From Emcibacter sp. (GTDB lineage: Bacteria > Pseudomonadota > Alphaproteobacteria > Sphingomonadales > Emcibacteraceae): a stretch of 64,000 nucleotides of DNA. The stretch is from positions 62,001 to 126,000 of the forward strand of contig JAKIUQ010000004.1 of the NCBI GenBank assembly GCA_021647465.1, written 5' to 3'. The position numbers were made by a program, and so were the translations under genes. The notes beneath the pieces are model-generated. The model was not told where the DNA came from, ran no database searches, and saw only the letters and a program-made list of their open reading frames with translations. Shown piece after piece: positions 34,118 to 44,554 of the stretch. How positions within the stretch are numbered: position 1 is the stretch's first letter; the number at the start of each line of letters is the position of its first letter.

Positions 34118-34651
34118 ATGTTTGCAGTCGTCAAAACCGGTGCAAAGCAATATAAAGTTGCTGCTGGTGATGTTATTAAAGTAGAAAAATTGGACGGCGA
34201 TGCCGGCGCTACAGTTACCCTTGACCATATTTTGATGGTGGGCACTGACAAGGGCGTAGAAGTGGGCACTCCAACCATTTCAGGAACCGTCGTCACCGCC
34301 GAGATCATTGAGCAGGCCCGCGCCGCAAAAATCATCATTTTCAAGAAAAAACGCCGGCAGAATTATCGCCGGAAAAATGGTCATCGTCAGGAATTGACAG
34401 TTTTACGTATTCTGGAAATCGGCCCCAAAACCGTCAAGGCGGCTGCAAAAAAAGCGGCGCCGAAAAAAGCGGCCCCGGCCAAGACAGAAAAAGCGAAAGC
34501 AGAAAAAGCTGCGCCTAAAGCTGAAGCAGCACCGAAAAGGCCCGCTGCAAAAAAAGCCGCACCGAAAGCCGAAGCTGCCCCGAAAAAAGCGGCCGCCCCG
34601 AAAAAGACTGCCGCAAAGAAGCCCGCGGCAAAGAAAACTAAGGAGAAGTAA
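34118..34651 (+). CDS. rplU: Ribosomal protein L21 with long Ala/Lys-rich tail
   Basis: Large-subunit ribosomal protein. The first 100 residues are a complete L21 ([49 protein letters not shown]). The remaining 75 residues, from about 103, are an extension made almost only of Ala, Lys, Pro and Glu in repeats such as [12 protein letters not shown], resembling histone-H1-like tails. Standard L21 is about 103 residues, so the product is about 70 percent longer. Such tails occur in some alphaproteobacterial L21. It is followed 2 bases later by rpmA. Confidence 0.95.
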   Translation: MFAVVKTGAKQYKVAAGDVIKVEKLDGDAGATVTLDHILMVGTDKGVEVGTPTISGTVVTAEIIEQARAAKIIIFKKKRRQNYRRKNGHRQELTVLRILEIGPKTVKAAAKKAAPKKAAPAKTEKAKAEKAAPKAEAAPKRPAAKKAAPKAEAAPKKAAAPKKTAAKKPAAKKTKEK

Positions 34652-34653
34652 CA

Positions 34654-34905
34654 ATGGCACATAAAAAAGCTGGTGGTAGTTCCAATAACGGCCGCGATTC
34701 AGCAGGTCGGCGCCTTGGCGTTAAAAAATATGCCGGGGAAACTGTAATTTCAGGCAATATCATTGTGCGTCAACGCGGCACAAAATTCTATCCGGCCGAC
34801 AATGTTGGTATCGGTAAAGATCATACCCTTTTTGCCCTGACCGATGGCAAAGTTCGCTTTTATAAAGGCAAACAAAAACGCAGCTATGTCTGTGTCGATG
34901 CCTGA
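34654..34905 (+). CDS. rpmA: Ribosomal protein L27
   Basis: An 83-residue L27 beginning [21 protein letters not shown], whose basic N-terminus reaches the peptidyl transferase centre, with [23 protein letters not shown] typical of the family. There is no N-terminal cleavage extension of the Firmicutes type. It is paired with rplU, and a strong terminator follows 42 bases after the stop. Confidence 0.97.
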   Translation: MAHKKAGGSSNNGRDSAGRRLGVKKYAGETVISGNIIVRQRGTKFYPADNVGIGKDHTLFALTDGKVRFYKGKQKRSYVCVDA

Positions 34906-34947
34906 TAATCGGTAACAGTGCGATTTCGCATTCCGAAAAAAGATCCG

Positions 34948-34977
34948 AAAAGGGGAATGATTTTCATTCCCCTTTTT
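34948..34977 (+). terminator. Rho-independent terminator after rpmA
   Basis: AAAAGGGGAATGA (34948-34960) and TCATTCCCCTTTT (34964-34976) form a 13-bp stem with a 3-base loop ending in a T-run. It separates the ribosomal genes from obgE. Confidence 0.9.
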
Positions 34978-35001
34978 CACATTTACAGATAGACTATACG
35001 C

Positions 35002-36099
35002 ATGAAATTTCTTGACCAATGCAAAATATATATAAAATCAGGCGGCGGCGGAGACGGCTGCCTGAGCTTTCGGCGTGAAAAATGCGTTGAATATGGCGGC
35101 CCTGACGGCGGCAATGGCGGACGCGGCGGACATGTGCTGATTGAAGCCGTTAACGGTCTGAATACCCTGATTGATTATCGTTACCGTCAACATTTCAAAG
35201 CCGGACGCGGCGGTCATGGCATGGGCAAGAACCGTACGGGCGCAAAAGGCGCGGACAGCTACCTTAAAGTCCCTGTTGGCACCCAGCTTTTTGATGAAGA
35301 TTACGGCGTCATGCTGGCCGACCTTACCGAAGAAGGTCAAGTGGTTATGATGCTTGAAGGCGGACATCCCGGCACCGGAAATGCGGCCTTTAAATCATCG
35401 GTCAATCAGTCGCCGCGCCGCACAACACCCGGCGGCCCGGCAGAAGAAATGTGGATTTGGCTCAGATTAAAATTGATGGCCGATGCCGGCCTTGTAGGGC
35501 TGCCCAATGCGGGCAAATCTACTTTCCTGTCGGCGGTATCCCGGGCGAAACCAAAAATTGCCGATTATCCCTTCACAACCCTTAAACCGCAATTGGGCGT
35601 CGTACATGTGGACAACCGTGAATTTGTTGTTGCCGATATCCCCGGCCTGATCGAAGGGGCCCATGAGGGTCACGGCCTTGGTGACAGGTTTTTGGGACAT
35701 ATTGAACGTTGCGCCACCATATTACATATGATTGACGCGACCGGCGACGATGTGGTCAAGGCCTATAAAACCATCCGTCATGAACTGGAATCATACGGCG
35801 GCGGCCTGTCCGAGAAACCCGAAGTGATCGGGCTGAATAAATGCGACGCGCTTGATGAAGAATTGATCAAAATGTTAAGTGATGAACTGAGCAGCGTGAC
35901 AAAATCGCCGATTGTGCCCATTTCTGCGGTCACCCATTATGGCGTGCCGCTTATGCTGCGGGCGCTGTTAAAAAATATTGATGACGCCAGAAATCTTGAA
36001 AATACGCCGCTCGAAAAAATAAATAATGAACGCCCGGAATCAGATGATTTCGAAACAGATGAGGAACATATTCAAGACGGCGGCTGGTCACCAATCTAA
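35002..36099 (+). CDS. obgE: GTPase ObgE/CgtA
   Basis: Essential GTPase for 50S ribosome maturation and stress signalling. The 365-residue protein has the glycine-rich OBG domain (about 1-158; [27 protein letters not shown]) and a G domain with [25 protein letters not shown] and NKCD. The C-terminal tail is short and acidic. No clear Shine-Dalgarno precedes the ATG, and a TATACG lies just upstream, so a very short leader is possible. It begins the obgE-proB-proA-nadD-rsfS-rlmH cluster. Confidence 0.95.
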   Translation: MKFLDQCKIYIKSGGGGDGCLSFRREKCVEYGGPDGGNGGRGGHVLIEAVNGLNTLIDYRYRQHFKAGRGGHGMGKNRTGAKGADSYLKVPVGTQLFDEDYGVMLADLTEEGQVVMMLEGGHPGTGNAAFKSSVNQSPRRTTPGGPAEEMWIWLRLKLMADAGLVGLPNAGKSTFLSAVSRAKPKIADYPFTTLKPQLGVVHVDNREFVVADIPGLIEGAHEGHGLGDRFLGHIERCATILHMIDATGDDVVKAYKTIRHELESYGGGLSEKPEVIGLNKCDALDEELIKMLSDELSSVTKSPIVPISAVTHYGVPLMLRALLKNIDDARNLENTPLEKINNERPESDDFETDEEHIQDGGWSPI

Positions 36100-36128
36100 C
36101 CCCATAATTCTATCGTTAAAGCCACAAA

Positions 36129-37286
36129 ATGACAACAACATCTGACAACGGCCAGCCTATCACCCGCCACAGTGAAAACTGGAAACGTATCATTATAAAA
36201 ATTGGATCCGCCCTGCTGATCGATGCAGAAACGGGCCGCATTCGCGCAGAATGGTTAGCATCTATCGCCCATGATGTCGTATTTCTACGCGATATGGGCT
36301 ATCAGGTGATCATCGTATCGTCTGGTGCTATCGGGCTTGGCCGGAAAATTCTAAAGTTGCCCATGAGCAAAAAACTTGAAGAGAACCAAGCCGCCGCTGC
36401 GGTTGGGCAAATCGAGCTTGCCGCTACTTACCGCACTATTTTTGGTAATTGTGCTATTTCAACGGCGCAAATTCTCCTCACCAGCGGTGATACCGAAGAA
36501 CGGCGGCGGTACCTGAATGCCCGCAATACCATTAACCGCCTGCTTAACCTGAATGTCGTTCCTGTCATTAATGAAAATGATACGGTCGCCACGGACGAGG
36601 TCAGATACGGCGATAATGACCGGCTCGCCGCCCGTGTCGCCAGCATGTGTGAGGCAGACTGCCTTTTCCTGCTATCGGATATTGACGGGCTTTATACCGC
36701 CGATCCCAACCATCACCCCGAGGCAACATTCATCCAGAACGTAAAAGAAGTCACCCCGGAAATAGAAGCCATGGCCGGCAGTCCGGTTTCAACGGGTTTT
36801 GGATCCGGCGGCATGGTCACCAAAATTGCCGCCGCCAGAATTGCCGCCGCCAGTGGCTGTCACATGGTCATCACCAACGGGACGGACTTTGCGCCAATCC
36901 AGAAATATATGAACGGCGCCAAGGGAACATGGTTCCATGCGTCCGGCAATCCTTTGGCCTCCAAGAAAAAATGGATCGGGGCCAGTCTGGATATTTCCGG
37001 GATATTGGTCATTGATGATGGGGCGGCCCATGCGTTAAAGTCCGGAAGAAGCCTGCTGCCCGCCGGCATCGTCCGGGTTGAGGGATCATTTGATCGCGGC
37101 GATACGGTTCATGTTAATGATATGTCAGGCACGACCATCGGACAGGGTCTCGTCGCTTATGGCGCAAAGGAGTGCCGCAAGCTGATTGGACATAAAAGTC
37201 ATGAAATCGAACAAATTCTGGGCTATTCCGGCCGCGAAGAAATCATCCACCGCAACGACCTTGTCATAAAATGCCCCATAAAATAA
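36129..37286 (+). CDS. proB: Glutamate 5-kinase
   Basis: First step of proline synthesis: phosphorylates glutamate. The 385-residue protein has an N-terminal amino acid kinase domain (about 20-270; [53 protein letters not shown]) and a C-terminal PUA domain (about 285-375; [22 protein letters not shown]). Feedback inhibition by proline is known for the family. It lies 29 bases after obgE and 31 before proA. Confidence 0.95.
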   Translation: MTTTSDNGQPITRHSENWKRIIIKIGSALLIDAETGRIRAEWLASIAHDVVFLRDMGYQVIIVSSGAIGLGRKILKLPMSKKLEENQAAAAVGQIELAATYRTIFGNCAISTAQILLTSGDTEERRRYLNARNTINRLLNLNVVPVINENDTVATDEVRYGDNDRLAARVASMCEADCLFLLSDIDGLYTADPNHHPEATFIQNVKEVTPEIEAMAGSPVSTGFGSGGMVTKIAAARIAAASGCHMVITNGTDFAPIQKYMNGAKGTWFHASGNPLASKKKWIGASLDISGILVIDDGAAHALKSGRSLLPAGIVRVEGSFDRGDTVHVNDMSGTTIGQGLVAYGAKECRKLIGHKSHEIEQILGYSGREEIIHRNDLVIKCPIK

Positions 37287-37317
37287 TAGTTGTAATGTTA
37301 ACGAAAGTATTTCTCCT

Positions 37318-38580
37318 ATGACGCAAACGATGAAAGATATGATGCTGGACATGGGCAAGGCCGCAAAGGCGGCAGCTTATAGCCTGGCCAATGTGTCGAC
37401 CGAACAGAAAAATATGGCCCTGCTTGCGGCGGCCCGTTCCCTGCGCGCGGATAAAGCGACAATTCTGGCGGCCAATAAAAAAGATATGACCAGCGCGAAG
37501 GAACGCGGCCTTGACGGCGCTATGCTTGATCGGTTGCTTTTGGATGACCAAAGAATAGAAGGTATCGCCGCGTCCCTTGTGGCCATCGCAGAATTACCGG
37601 ATCCCGTGGGTGATGTCATGGCGCAGTGGGATCGCCCCAATGGCTTGAATATCTCCCGGGTCAGGGTTCCCCTTGGCGTTATTGGTATTATTTACGAATC
37701 GCGGCCTAACGTCACGTCAGATGCGGGGGCCTTATGCCTGAAATCCGGTAATGCCGCCATTCTGCGCGGCGGCAGTGAGAGCGCCAAATCCAGCCGCGCC
37801 ATTCACGCCTGCCTGACGCAGGGATTGGCAGAAGCGGGCCTCAGTGCGGATTGCATTCAGCTGATTCCAACACAGGATCGTTCCGCAGTTGGGGAATTAT
37901 TGGGGCTTGCGGGCTATGTGGACATCATCGTCCCGCGCGGCGGAAAATCACTGATAGAACGGGTACAGAATGACAGCCGCGTTCCCGTTATGGCTCATCT
38001 TGATGGTGTTTGTCATGTTTATGTGGATAAAGACGCCGATTTGGAAAAAGCCCTGGCTATCACGTTAAACGCCAAAATGCGCCGTACCGGCGTTTGCGGC
38101 GCGGCGGAGACGTTGCTTATCGATGAAGCCGCGCTGAACAGTCATCTCCCCGCCATTATTGATGCCTTGAAGATTTCCGGCTGTGAATTGCGCGGCGATA
38201 AAAAGATCATCCCGCTGGATGAATCGATCATTCCTGCGAATGGGGAAGATTGGGATACGGAATATCTTGAGGCTATTCTATCCCTGAAAACGGTGGATGG
38301 GGTCGACGGGGCCATTCAACATATTGCCCGGCATGGCTCCCATCACACCGATTGCATCATCACGGAGAATACCGAAACCGCAGAAAAATTCCTCTGCGAA
38401 GTCGATAGTGCTATCGTCATGCATAACAGTTCCACTCAATTTGCCGACGGCGGGGAATTCGGCATGGGGGCGGAAATCGGTATATCCACCGGAAAAATAC
38501 ACGCGCGCGGCCCCGTGGGGCTGGAACAGCTCACCAGTTACAAATATCAGGTAAGAGGCAATGGCCAAACCAGACCTTAA
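37318..38580 (+). CDS. proA: Gamma-glutamyl phosphate reductase
   Basis: NADPH-dependent reduction of glutamyl phosphate to the semialdehyde, second step of proline synthesis. The 420-residue aldehyde-dehydrogenase-fold protein has the catalytic Cys260 in [40 protein letters not shown] and [10 protein letters not shown]. Its end overlaps nadD by 20 bases, so the two are tightly coupled. Confidence 0.96.
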   Translation: MTQTMKDMMLDMGKAAKAAAYSLANVSTEQKNMALLAAARSLRADKATILAANKKDMTSAKERGLDGAMLDRLLLDDQRIEGIAASLVAIAELPDPVGDVMAQWDRPNGLNISRVRVPLGVIGIIYESRPNVTSDAGALCLKSGNAAILRGGSESAKSSRAIHACLTQGLAEAGLSADCIQLIPTQDRSAVGELLGLAGYVDIIVPRGGKSLIERVQNDSRVPVMAHLDGVCHVYVDKDADLEKALAITLNAKMRRTGVCGAAETLLIDEAALNSHLPAIIDALKISGCELRGDKKIIPLDESIIPANGEDWDTEYLEAILSLKTVDGVDGAIQHIARHGSHHTDCIITENTETAEKFLCEVDSAIVMHNSSTQFADGGEFGMGAEIGISTGKIHARGPVGLEQLTSYKYQVRGNGQTRP

Positions 38581-39172
38581 TATATTCCCGCAGAATAATT
38601 TATCCGGTAAAAGGATTGGCCTGCTCGGCGGGTCTTTTAATCCCGCACATGGGGCCCATCTGGAAATAAGTCTTGTTGCCCTTGAAAAATTGAAACTGGA
38701 TGCGGTCTGGTGGTTGGTCTCTCCGCAAAACCCGCTAAAATCCGATGTGGGAATGGCCAGCCTTGAAGAAAGGCTGGCCAGCGCCCGCGCCATGAGCCCG
38801 GAACCAAGAATATATGTCACTGATCTTGAGGAAAAAATGGCTGTCCAATATACGGTGGACAGCGTGACCAGAATAACGTCCCTGCTGCCGGATACGCAAT
38901 TCGTCTGGCTTATGGGCGCCGATAATCTGGCAGAATTTTCACACTGGAAAGACTGGAAAAAAATTGCTCAAACAGTAGTATTTGCGATTTTTGATCGTCC
39001 GGGCTATTCTACCGCCGTTGAGACAAGCGATGCGGCAGCCTATTTTCTGGATAAGAAAATTCCTTCGGCAGAGGCCGCTGAGTTATGCTCATTAAAACCC
39101 CCGGCATGGACATTCATCCGGGACACGAAAAACCCGTTGTCATCAACTGATATACGACGGAAAAAACTTTAA
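38561..39172 (+). CDS. nadD: Nicotinate-nucleotide adenylyltransferase
   Basis: Joins ATP and nicotinate mononucleotide in NAD synthesis. The 203-residue protein has the nucleotidyltransferase motif [18 protein letters not shown] (His-x-x-His replaced by HGAH, normal for NadD), [26 protein letters not shown] and the C-terminal SSTDIRRK (ISSTxIR type). It overlaps the end of proA by 20 bases and precedes rsfS. Confidence 0.93.
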   Translation: MAKPDLNIFPQNNLSGKRIGLLGGSFNPAHGAHLEISLVALEKLKLDAVWWLVSPQNPLKSDVGMASLEERLASARAMSPEPRIYVTDLEEKMAVQYTVDSVTRITSLLPDTQFVWLMGADNLAEFSHWKDWKKIAQTVVFAIFDRPGYSTAVETSDAAAYFLDKKIPSAEAAELCSLKPPAWTFIRDTKNPLSSTDIRRKKL

Positions 39173-39194
39173 ACCCAAGAGGTTACAAACAAAA

Positions 39195-39611
39195 TTGCCC
39201 AGTAACAATATCTCAGAGGATAACATTTCATCCTCTATGGAACCGCAAAGCCCGAACACACTTTTAGAAGTTATTATCACCTCTCTGGAAGACGACAAAG
39301 CGGAAGAAATCATTACCATAGACCTTAAAGGAAAAACCAGCATCGCCGATTCGATGATTATTGCGTCTGGCCGTTCCACACGTCAGGTGGCCGCAATCGC
39401 CGATCATTTAGCGGTAAATATCAAAAATGCCGGCTATGGTCACAGCAAAACAGAAGGGCTTGAAAAGGCCGACTGGGTCTTGATTGACGCCGGTGATGCC
39501 ATCATCCATATTTTCCGGCCTGAGGTACGCAGCTTCTATAATCTGGAAAAAATGTGGACCATGGAAATCCGTCCCGATGATTTCACGCCGGATCAGCTCT
39601 TAAAAAGTTAG
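39195..39611 (+). CDS. rsfS: Ribosome silencing factor RsfS
   Basis: Binds L14 and blocks subunit joining when nutrients are low. The product has the RsfS fold with LKGKTSIADSMIIASGRSTRQVAAIADHL, EGLEKADWVLIDAGDAIIHIF and YNLEKMW. The start is uncertain: TTG at 39195 gives 138 residues, and ATG at 39237 gives 124, which is the usual length. AGAGGA/TCCTCT (39215-39236) form a hairpin that ends exactly before the ATG and would cover its Shine-Dalgarno. It follows nadD, the conserved order. Confidence 0.92.
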   Translation: MPSNNISEDNISSSMEPQSPNTLLEVIITSLEDDKAEEIITIDLKGKTSIADSMIIASGRSTRQVAAIADHLAVNIKNAGYGHSKTEGLEKADWVLIDAGDAIIHIFRPEVRSFYNLEKMWTMEIRPDDFTPDQLLKS

Positions 39612-39661
39612 CCCCAAGGAAACTGACCCCGAGAAAGCTGACACAAGCCGGATGACATGTG

Positions 39662-40135
39662 ATGCAGATTACCATCATTTCAGTAGGCCGCATGAAAAAC
39701 GGGCCAGAGAAGCAACAGATAGAAACCTATTTCAAGCGCTGCCCCTGGGCCGTCACCATCATAGAGGTTGAAGAAAAGCGGCCCTTCAAGGGGGCTGAAC
39801 GCATGGCCCGCGAAGGTGAGTTGATCCTGAAAGCTCTTCCCCTGAAATCTGGCCCAAAGAATGCCCATATCATTGCCCTGGATGAAAGAGGCAAAAGCCT
39901 GCGCAGTACAGGCTTTGCCCATCTGATACAGGAACGTCAGGATATTGGTGTCTCTAACCTCATATTTTTGATCGGCGGGGCGGATGGTTACGATCAAAAG
40001 GTAAGGGCCCGCGCGAATACCCTTCTGCGCTTAAGCGACATGACATGGCCCCATATGATGGTGCGGCTCATGTTATCAGAGCAGCTTTACCGGGCATCCT
40101 GCATATTATCGGGCCACCCCTATCATAAAGATTAG
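39662..40135 (+). CDS. rlmH: 23S rRNA pseudouridine-1915 N3-methyltransferase RlmH
   Basis: SPOUT-fold methyltransferase modifying helix 69 of 23S rRNA. The ATG at 39662 gives 157 residues, the usual size; a GTG one codon upstream is also possible. Family features are MQITIISVGRMKNGPE at the start, IALDERGKSLRS, FLIGGADGYD and the C-terminal RLMLSEQLYRASCILSGHPYHK. It follows rsfS as in most proteobacteria. Confidence 0.94.
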   Translation: MQITIISVGRMKNGPEKQQIETYFKRCPWAVTIIEVEEKRPFKGAERMAREGELILKALPLKSGPKNAHIIALDERGKSLRSTGFAHLIQERQDIGVSNLIFLIGGADGYDQKVRARANTLLRLSDMTWPHMMVRLMLSEQLYRASCILSGHPYHKD

Positions 40136-40234
40136 GTCACAAAGCTTGATTTTACGGCCCATTAACTTACTTCTATTAATATGAATATTGCTCTATAATA
40201 CAGACAAATTATGAAAAGGTTTTTTGAATAGTCC

Positions 40235-41848
40235 ATGACCAGCATTTCCGTAAAACCGACAAGACCCGTTATCTTATGCATTCTTGATGGCTGGGGCAGC
40301 AGGGATGATGCTGTCGATAACGCCATTATTCTTGGGAATACACCAAATTTTGATAAAATGACGAAAACTTGCCCGATGGCTTATCTTGATACCTCCGGGC
40401 TTGCTGTGGGGTTGCCTGAGGGGCAAATGGGCAATTCTGAAGTGGGTCACACCAATCTTGGTGCGGGACGGATTGTCATGCAGGACCTGCCCCTTATTGA
40501 CGCCGCCATCAAGGACGGAAGCTTCCCCGAAATAGCCGGATTAAAATCCACTATTGCCAGCCTGAAATCAACGGGCGGCACCTGTCACCTGATGGGGCTT
40601 ATGTCGACGGGCGGCGTCCATAGCCATCAAGATCATATGCTGGCCTTGACCCGCGTCCTGTCAAAGGCCGGCATTCCGGTCGCCGTCCATGCCTTTCTGG
40701 ATGGCCGCGATGTCCCGCCCCGCAGCGCCGAAGGATTTATCCAGAAATTTGAACAGGATATCAGCCCTTATAATCTGGCCAGAATTGCCACGGTTACGGG
40801 GCGGTATTATGCCATGGATCGTGATAACCGCTGGGATCGTGTGGAAAAAGCCTATAATGGCATGGTCGAGGCGACAGGAAATTCAGCAGATAATGCCTTT
40901 GACGGCATTATGGCAAGCTATGATAATAAAATAACCGACGAATTCATGCTGCCGACCATCATCGGCGATTATCAAGGCATGCAGGACGGCGATGCAATCA
41001 TCATGGCTAATTTTCGCGCTGATCGGGCGCGGGAGATTCTGACGGCACTGGTTGATCCGGATTTCACCGGATTTACGCGCCGAAGAAAACCTAAATTCTG
41101 CGCGCGGCTAGGCATGAGCGAATATTCCTCCCGCCTGAATCCATTTATGACACCGCTTTTTCCATCCGAAGACATCAAGGATACTCTGGGGGAAATTGTG
41201 TCCCGAAATGGCCTGACCCAATTGCGCATTTCCGAAACAGAGAAATACGCCCATATCACATTTTTCTTCAATGGCGGCAAGGAGAATACTTACCCCGGTG
41301 AAGACAGGATTTTGATCCCGTCCCCCGATGTGGCCACCTATGATTTAAAACCTGAAATGTCCGCGCCCGAAGTCACCGACAAGCTCGTAGAAGCCATCGA
41401 ATCCGAGAAATATGACCTGATTGTCGTGAATTTTGCCAATCCGGATATGGTCGGTCATACGGGCATTATGTCCGCCGCTAAAATCGCTGTTGAAACCATG
41501 GACAAGAGTCTGGGTCGCTTGCAAAATGCCCTTTTGCCCGTTGGCGGCACCATGCTTGTGACCGCCGACCACGGGAATATAGAATTGATGACGGATCAGA
41601 AAAGCGGCCAGCCCCATACGGCCCATACCACCAATCTTGTCCCCATTATCCTTGTCAATGGCGCAGCCGCCGGTCCCATGAAAGAAGGGGAGGAATTTGC
41701 TCTGGACAATGGCAGCTTGGCGGATGTTGCCCCGACGATCCTGACCCTGATGGGACTTAAGCAGCCCGCCAGCATGACCGGGCATTCCCTGTTGAAGTTG
41801 ATAACTAAGAAAACACCACTCACGATGGGAGGCCAGTCCCCTGCGTAA
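40235..41848 (+). CDS. gpmI: 2,3-bisphosphoglycerate-independent phosphoglycerate mutase
   Basis: Interconverts 3- and 2-phosphoglycerate in glycolysis using two manganese ions and a phosphoserine. The 537-residue alkaline-phosphatase-fold enzyme has the catalytic Ser68 in GQMGNSEVGHTNLGAGR, metal ligands in ILDGWG, NFANPDMVGHTG and TADHGNIE, and the mutase insert domain with HAFLDGRDVPP. A TATAAT (40194-40199) lies 36 bases upstream but its -35 is weak. The last 20 residues are a short variable tail. It begins the gpmI-envC-ctpA-deacetylase cluster. Confidence 0.95.
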   Translation: MTSISVKPTRPVILCILDGWGSRDDAVDNAIILGNTPNFDKMTKTCPMAYLDTSGLAVGLPEGQMGNSEVGHTNLGAGRIVMQDLPLIDAAIKDGSFPEIAGLKSTIASLKSTGGTCHLMGLMSTGGVHSHQDHMLALTRVLSKAGIPVAVHAFLDGRDVPPRSAEGFIQKFEQDISPYNLARIATVTGRYYAMDRDNRWDRVEKAYNGMVEATGNSADNAFDGIMASYDNKITDEFMLPTIIGDYQGMQDGDAIIMANFRADRAREILTALVDPDFTGFTRRRKPKFCARLGMSEYSSRLNPFMTPLFPSEDIKDTLGEIVSRNGLTQLRISETEKYAHITFFFNGGKENTYPGEDRILIPSPDVATYDLKPEMSAPEVTDKLVEAIESEKYDLIVVNFANPDMVGHTGIMSAAKIAVETMDKSLGRLQNALLPVGGTMLVTADHGNIELMTDQKSGQPHTAHTTNLVPIILVNGAAAGPMKEGEEFALDNGSLADVAPTILTLMGLKQPASMTGHSLLKLITKKTPLTMGGQSPA

Positions 41849-41900
41849 CTATTTCTTCTTAGGATTTACGGCGCCCCGTTTATTTACCGCAAGGCATGCG

Positions 41901-43181
41901 GTGATGCTCGCGGCCTGTCTTTTCCTCGTCACGGAGGGGCATACGGATGCGGCGGCTTTTGATGCCGCATCAAACGACAAAACGTTAAAGGACATGCGCC
42001 ATAAGATCACGGCGGCGGACAAACGCGCCCGGAAATATGAGAGAGAAGCCAACGCTCTGGATCAGGAGATTACCGGCCTGCGTCAGTATCTGGTTCAGGC
42101 CGCTGGCAAAATCCAGCAGGCAGAAAGCAATATCAATGACAAAGAAGACCATTTGCATCTATTGAATAGTCAGGAAACAGATCTTGCCGCAAGCCTGAAA
42201 TCCCGGCATGTCCAGATGGCCAAAACCCTCGCCGCCATGCAACGGCTTAGCCAGCAGCCTATTGAGCTGGTTGCTTACCGCCCGGATAAAGCCGTCAATA
42301 GCCTGCGCAGTGCCAGCCTGCTTAAAACCCTTCAGCCGGAATTGCAGAAACGGGCGAAAATCATACGGCAGGATATGTCAGAAATTCTGGTGGTTCGGGA
42401 AAAAATAACTTTAGAAAGAGAAGCATTGGCCGGACTGCTTGCGGCCTTGACAAGCGAACAGATTGATATGAATGAATTGCTGATGAAGCGGCGTTCAAAA
42501 CAAAATGATCTGCGGCAGGCGACCCGGCAAGAACGTCAGAAATTAAAGCAATTCGCCGCCAAAGCGGAAACTTTGCAAGAATTGATTGCAAAAATTGAAC
42601 AAGAGGCGGCCATACGCGAAAAAGCCGCCATTGCCGCAGCCAAAAGATTAGCGGAAAAGCCCCGAAATAAAACACGTCCGAGAACCGCCGGATTGAAAAT
42701 GGATCCGCGGCCCAAAGGCCTTATGAACTCTCGGGCGACCTTTCAGGCCGCCAAGGGAACCATGCCCCTGCCCGCCCGTGGTTCCATTCGCCGGATATTT
42801 GGCGTAAAAACACCAGAAGGCCAGTCTTCAGAAGGCATTACCATACATACCCGCCCCCAGGCAACCGTGATCTCCCCCCATGAGGGCCGCGTTGTTTTTG
42901 CGGGAAAATTCAGATCTTACGGCCAATTATTGATTATCTCCCACGGGCCGGAGTATCATACGCTTTTGGCGGGGATAACCCGCCTTGATGCGGAAGTCGG
43001 CCAATGGGTACTTAAAGGCGAACCTATTGGACAGATGGCGACAAGCCCCACTAATATAAATACGGCGAACAGCTCTGAACAAATGAGCGCTGGACAAAAC
43101 TTATATGTCGAACTAAGACGGAAGGGGAAACCCATTAATCCGCTGCCCTGGATTGTGGCAAGTGATAGAAAGGTACTTTGA
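41901..43181 (+). CDS. envC: EnvC-like murein hydrolase activator (degenerate LytM)
   Basis: The 426-residue exported protein has a signal-like N-terminus, long coiled coils (about 28-115 and 160-250) and a C-terminal M23/LytM-like domain (about 295-420). The metal ligands of active LytM enzymes are not kept: SEGITIHT in place of HxGxDI, and LYVELR in place of HLHFE. It is therefore probably a non-catalytic activator of amidases, as EnvC is under FtsEX control; ftsEX is at 20-22 kb. GTG 41901 or ATG 41904 follows AAGG; the frame stays open upstream without an obvious start. It is followed 1 base later by ctpA. Confidence 0.85.
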   Translation: MMLAACLFLVTEGHTDAAAFDAASNDKTLKDMRHKITAADKRARKYEREANALDQEITGLRQYLVQAAGKIQQAESNINDKEDHLHLLNSQETDLAASLKSRHVQMAKTLAAMQRLSQQPIELVAYRPDKAVNSLRSASLLKTLQPELQKRAKIIRQDMSEILVVREKITLEREALAGLLAALTSEQIDMNELLMKRRSKQNDLRQATRQERQKLKQFAAKAETLQELIAKIEQEAAIREKAAIAAAKRLAEKPRNKTRPRTAGLKMDPRPKGLMNSRATFQAAKGTMPLPARGSIRRIFGVKTPEGQSSEGITIHTRPQATVISPHEGRVVFAGKFRSYGQLLIISHGPEYHTLLAGITRLDAEVGQWVLKGEPIGQMATSPTNINTANSSEQMSAGQNLYVELRRKGKPINPLPWIVASDRKVL

Positions 43182-43182
43182 A

Positions 43183-44541
43183 ATGAAAAAATATATTGCA
43201 ACTCTGCTTGTGTCCGTTGCCATTATCAGCGTGACACTCGTCAGTGCCACGACATCACAAAGCAAAAGCTCGGACACCTATAAACAGCTCAATTTATTTG
43301 GAGATGTTTTTGAAAAAATCCGTGCGCAATATGTTCGCGAGGTCACCGATGAAGAACTGATCGAAGCCGCGATCAATGGCATGCTGGTCTCTCTTGACCC
43401 TCATTCCAGTTATCTCACCCAGAAAGACTTTGATAACATGCAGGTTCAGACCAAGGGCGAATATGGCGGCCTTGGCATGGAAGTGACGCTGGACAAAGGC
43501 GTTGTACTTGTGGTTTCCCCCATTGATGATACCCCGGCTTCGCGCGCCGGAATACGGGCAGGAGACTATATTACCAAACTTGACGGTGAACAGGTTATGG
43601 GGCTTACGCTGACCGAGGCCGTCACCAAAATGAAAGGCGAAATAGGGACAGATATTGTCATAACCGTCGTGCGTGAGGGCGAAAGTGCGCCGCTGGAGAT
43701 CACCTTGACCCGTGATACTATTTCCATCAAATCTGTCCGCCACAGGCTTGAAGGTGACGTTGGTTATATCCGAATTTCTTCTTTTACCGAGAAAACTGAA
43801 TCTGGTCTGATTGATGCGCTGGATGCCATCAAACAAGAGCTTGGCGACGATCTTAAAGGTATTATCCTTGACATGAGGAATAATCCCGGCGGCCTGTTAA
43901 ACCAATCCATTGCCGTATCCAGCGTCTTTCTCGAACGGGGCGAGATTGTTTCGACCCGTACAAGAAATGATGAACATATTCAGCGTTACCCTGCCCGCAA
44001 AGGCGATGCCATTGAAGGCAAACCGCTCATCGTTTTGATCAATGGTGGTTCCGCTTCCGCATCTGAAATCGTTGCCGGCGCGCTTCAGGATCATCGGCGG
44101 GCGGTTGTGGTTGGCACCCAGTCTTTTGGCAAGGCTTCCGTACAGACCGTCATTCCCCTTGGCGCAAATGGGGCCATGCGCTTGACCACGGCCTATTATT
44201 TCACGCCTTCCGGCAATTCCATTCAGGGCGAAGGCATAACGCCTGACATTCAGATTGAACAAATTCGTTTCGACGATTCCAAAAAAGTCGAAACACGTCG
44301 TCGTTCTGAAAATGATCTGCGCGGTCATCTGGAAAACCCCAACGATAAGGCCGGTGATAAAGAGACCGAAAGTGACAAGTCATCTGAGGATAAAACCACC
44401 GATAAAGAAGCCAAGGATAAGAACAACGGGACTAAAAAAGACCCTAAAGCACCAGCTTTAACAACGGCGCAGGACGACTATCAATTAAATTATGCCATTA
44501 ATCTTTTGCATGGCATGGCCATTGCGCGGAATGTAGAATAA
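43183..44541 (+). CDS. ctpA: S41 family carboxyl-terminal processing protease
   Basis: Periplasmic serine protease of 452 residues: signal or anchor (about 1-25), PDZ domain (about 85-170; GGLGMEVTLDKGVVLVVSPIDDTPASRAGI), and an S41 catalytic domain with the serine in GGSASASEIVAGALQDHRRAV and the lysine in GTQSFGKASVQT. The last 80 residues are a Lys/Asp/Glu-rich linker and a short helical end. ATG 43183 directly follows the envC stop. Family members trim envelope proteins or control peptidoglycan hydrolases, in keeping with the envC neighbour. Confidence 0.93.
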   Translation: MKKYIATLLVSVAIISVTLVSATTSQSKSSDTYKQLNLFGDVFEKIRAQYVREVTDEELIEAAINGMLVSLDPHSSYLTQKDFDNMQVQTKGEYGGLGMEVTLDKGVVLVVSPIDDTPASRAGIRAGDYITKLDGEQVMGLTLTEAVTKMKGEIGTDIVITVVREGESAPLEITLTRDTISIKSVRHRLEGDVGYIRISSFTEKTESGLIDALDAIKQELGDDLKGIILDMRNNPGGLLNQSIAVSSVFLERGEIVSTRTRNDEHIQRYPARKGDAIEGKPLIVLINGGSASASEIVAGALQDHRRAVVVGTQSFGKASVQTVIPLGANGAMRLTTAYYFTPSGNSIQGEGITPDIQIEQIRFDDSKKVETRRRSENDLRGHLENPNDKAGDKETESDKSSEDKTTDKEAKDKNNGTKKDPKAPALTTAQDDYQLNYAINLLHGMAIARNVE

Positions 44542-44554
44542 CGGTAGAAGACAG

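Noticed and set aside
34387..34662. Two minus-strand frames rich in Ala/Phe/Gly or Cys/Arg/Phe
   Set aside because: Translation of the reverse complement of the L21 Ala/Lys repeats; low complexity only.
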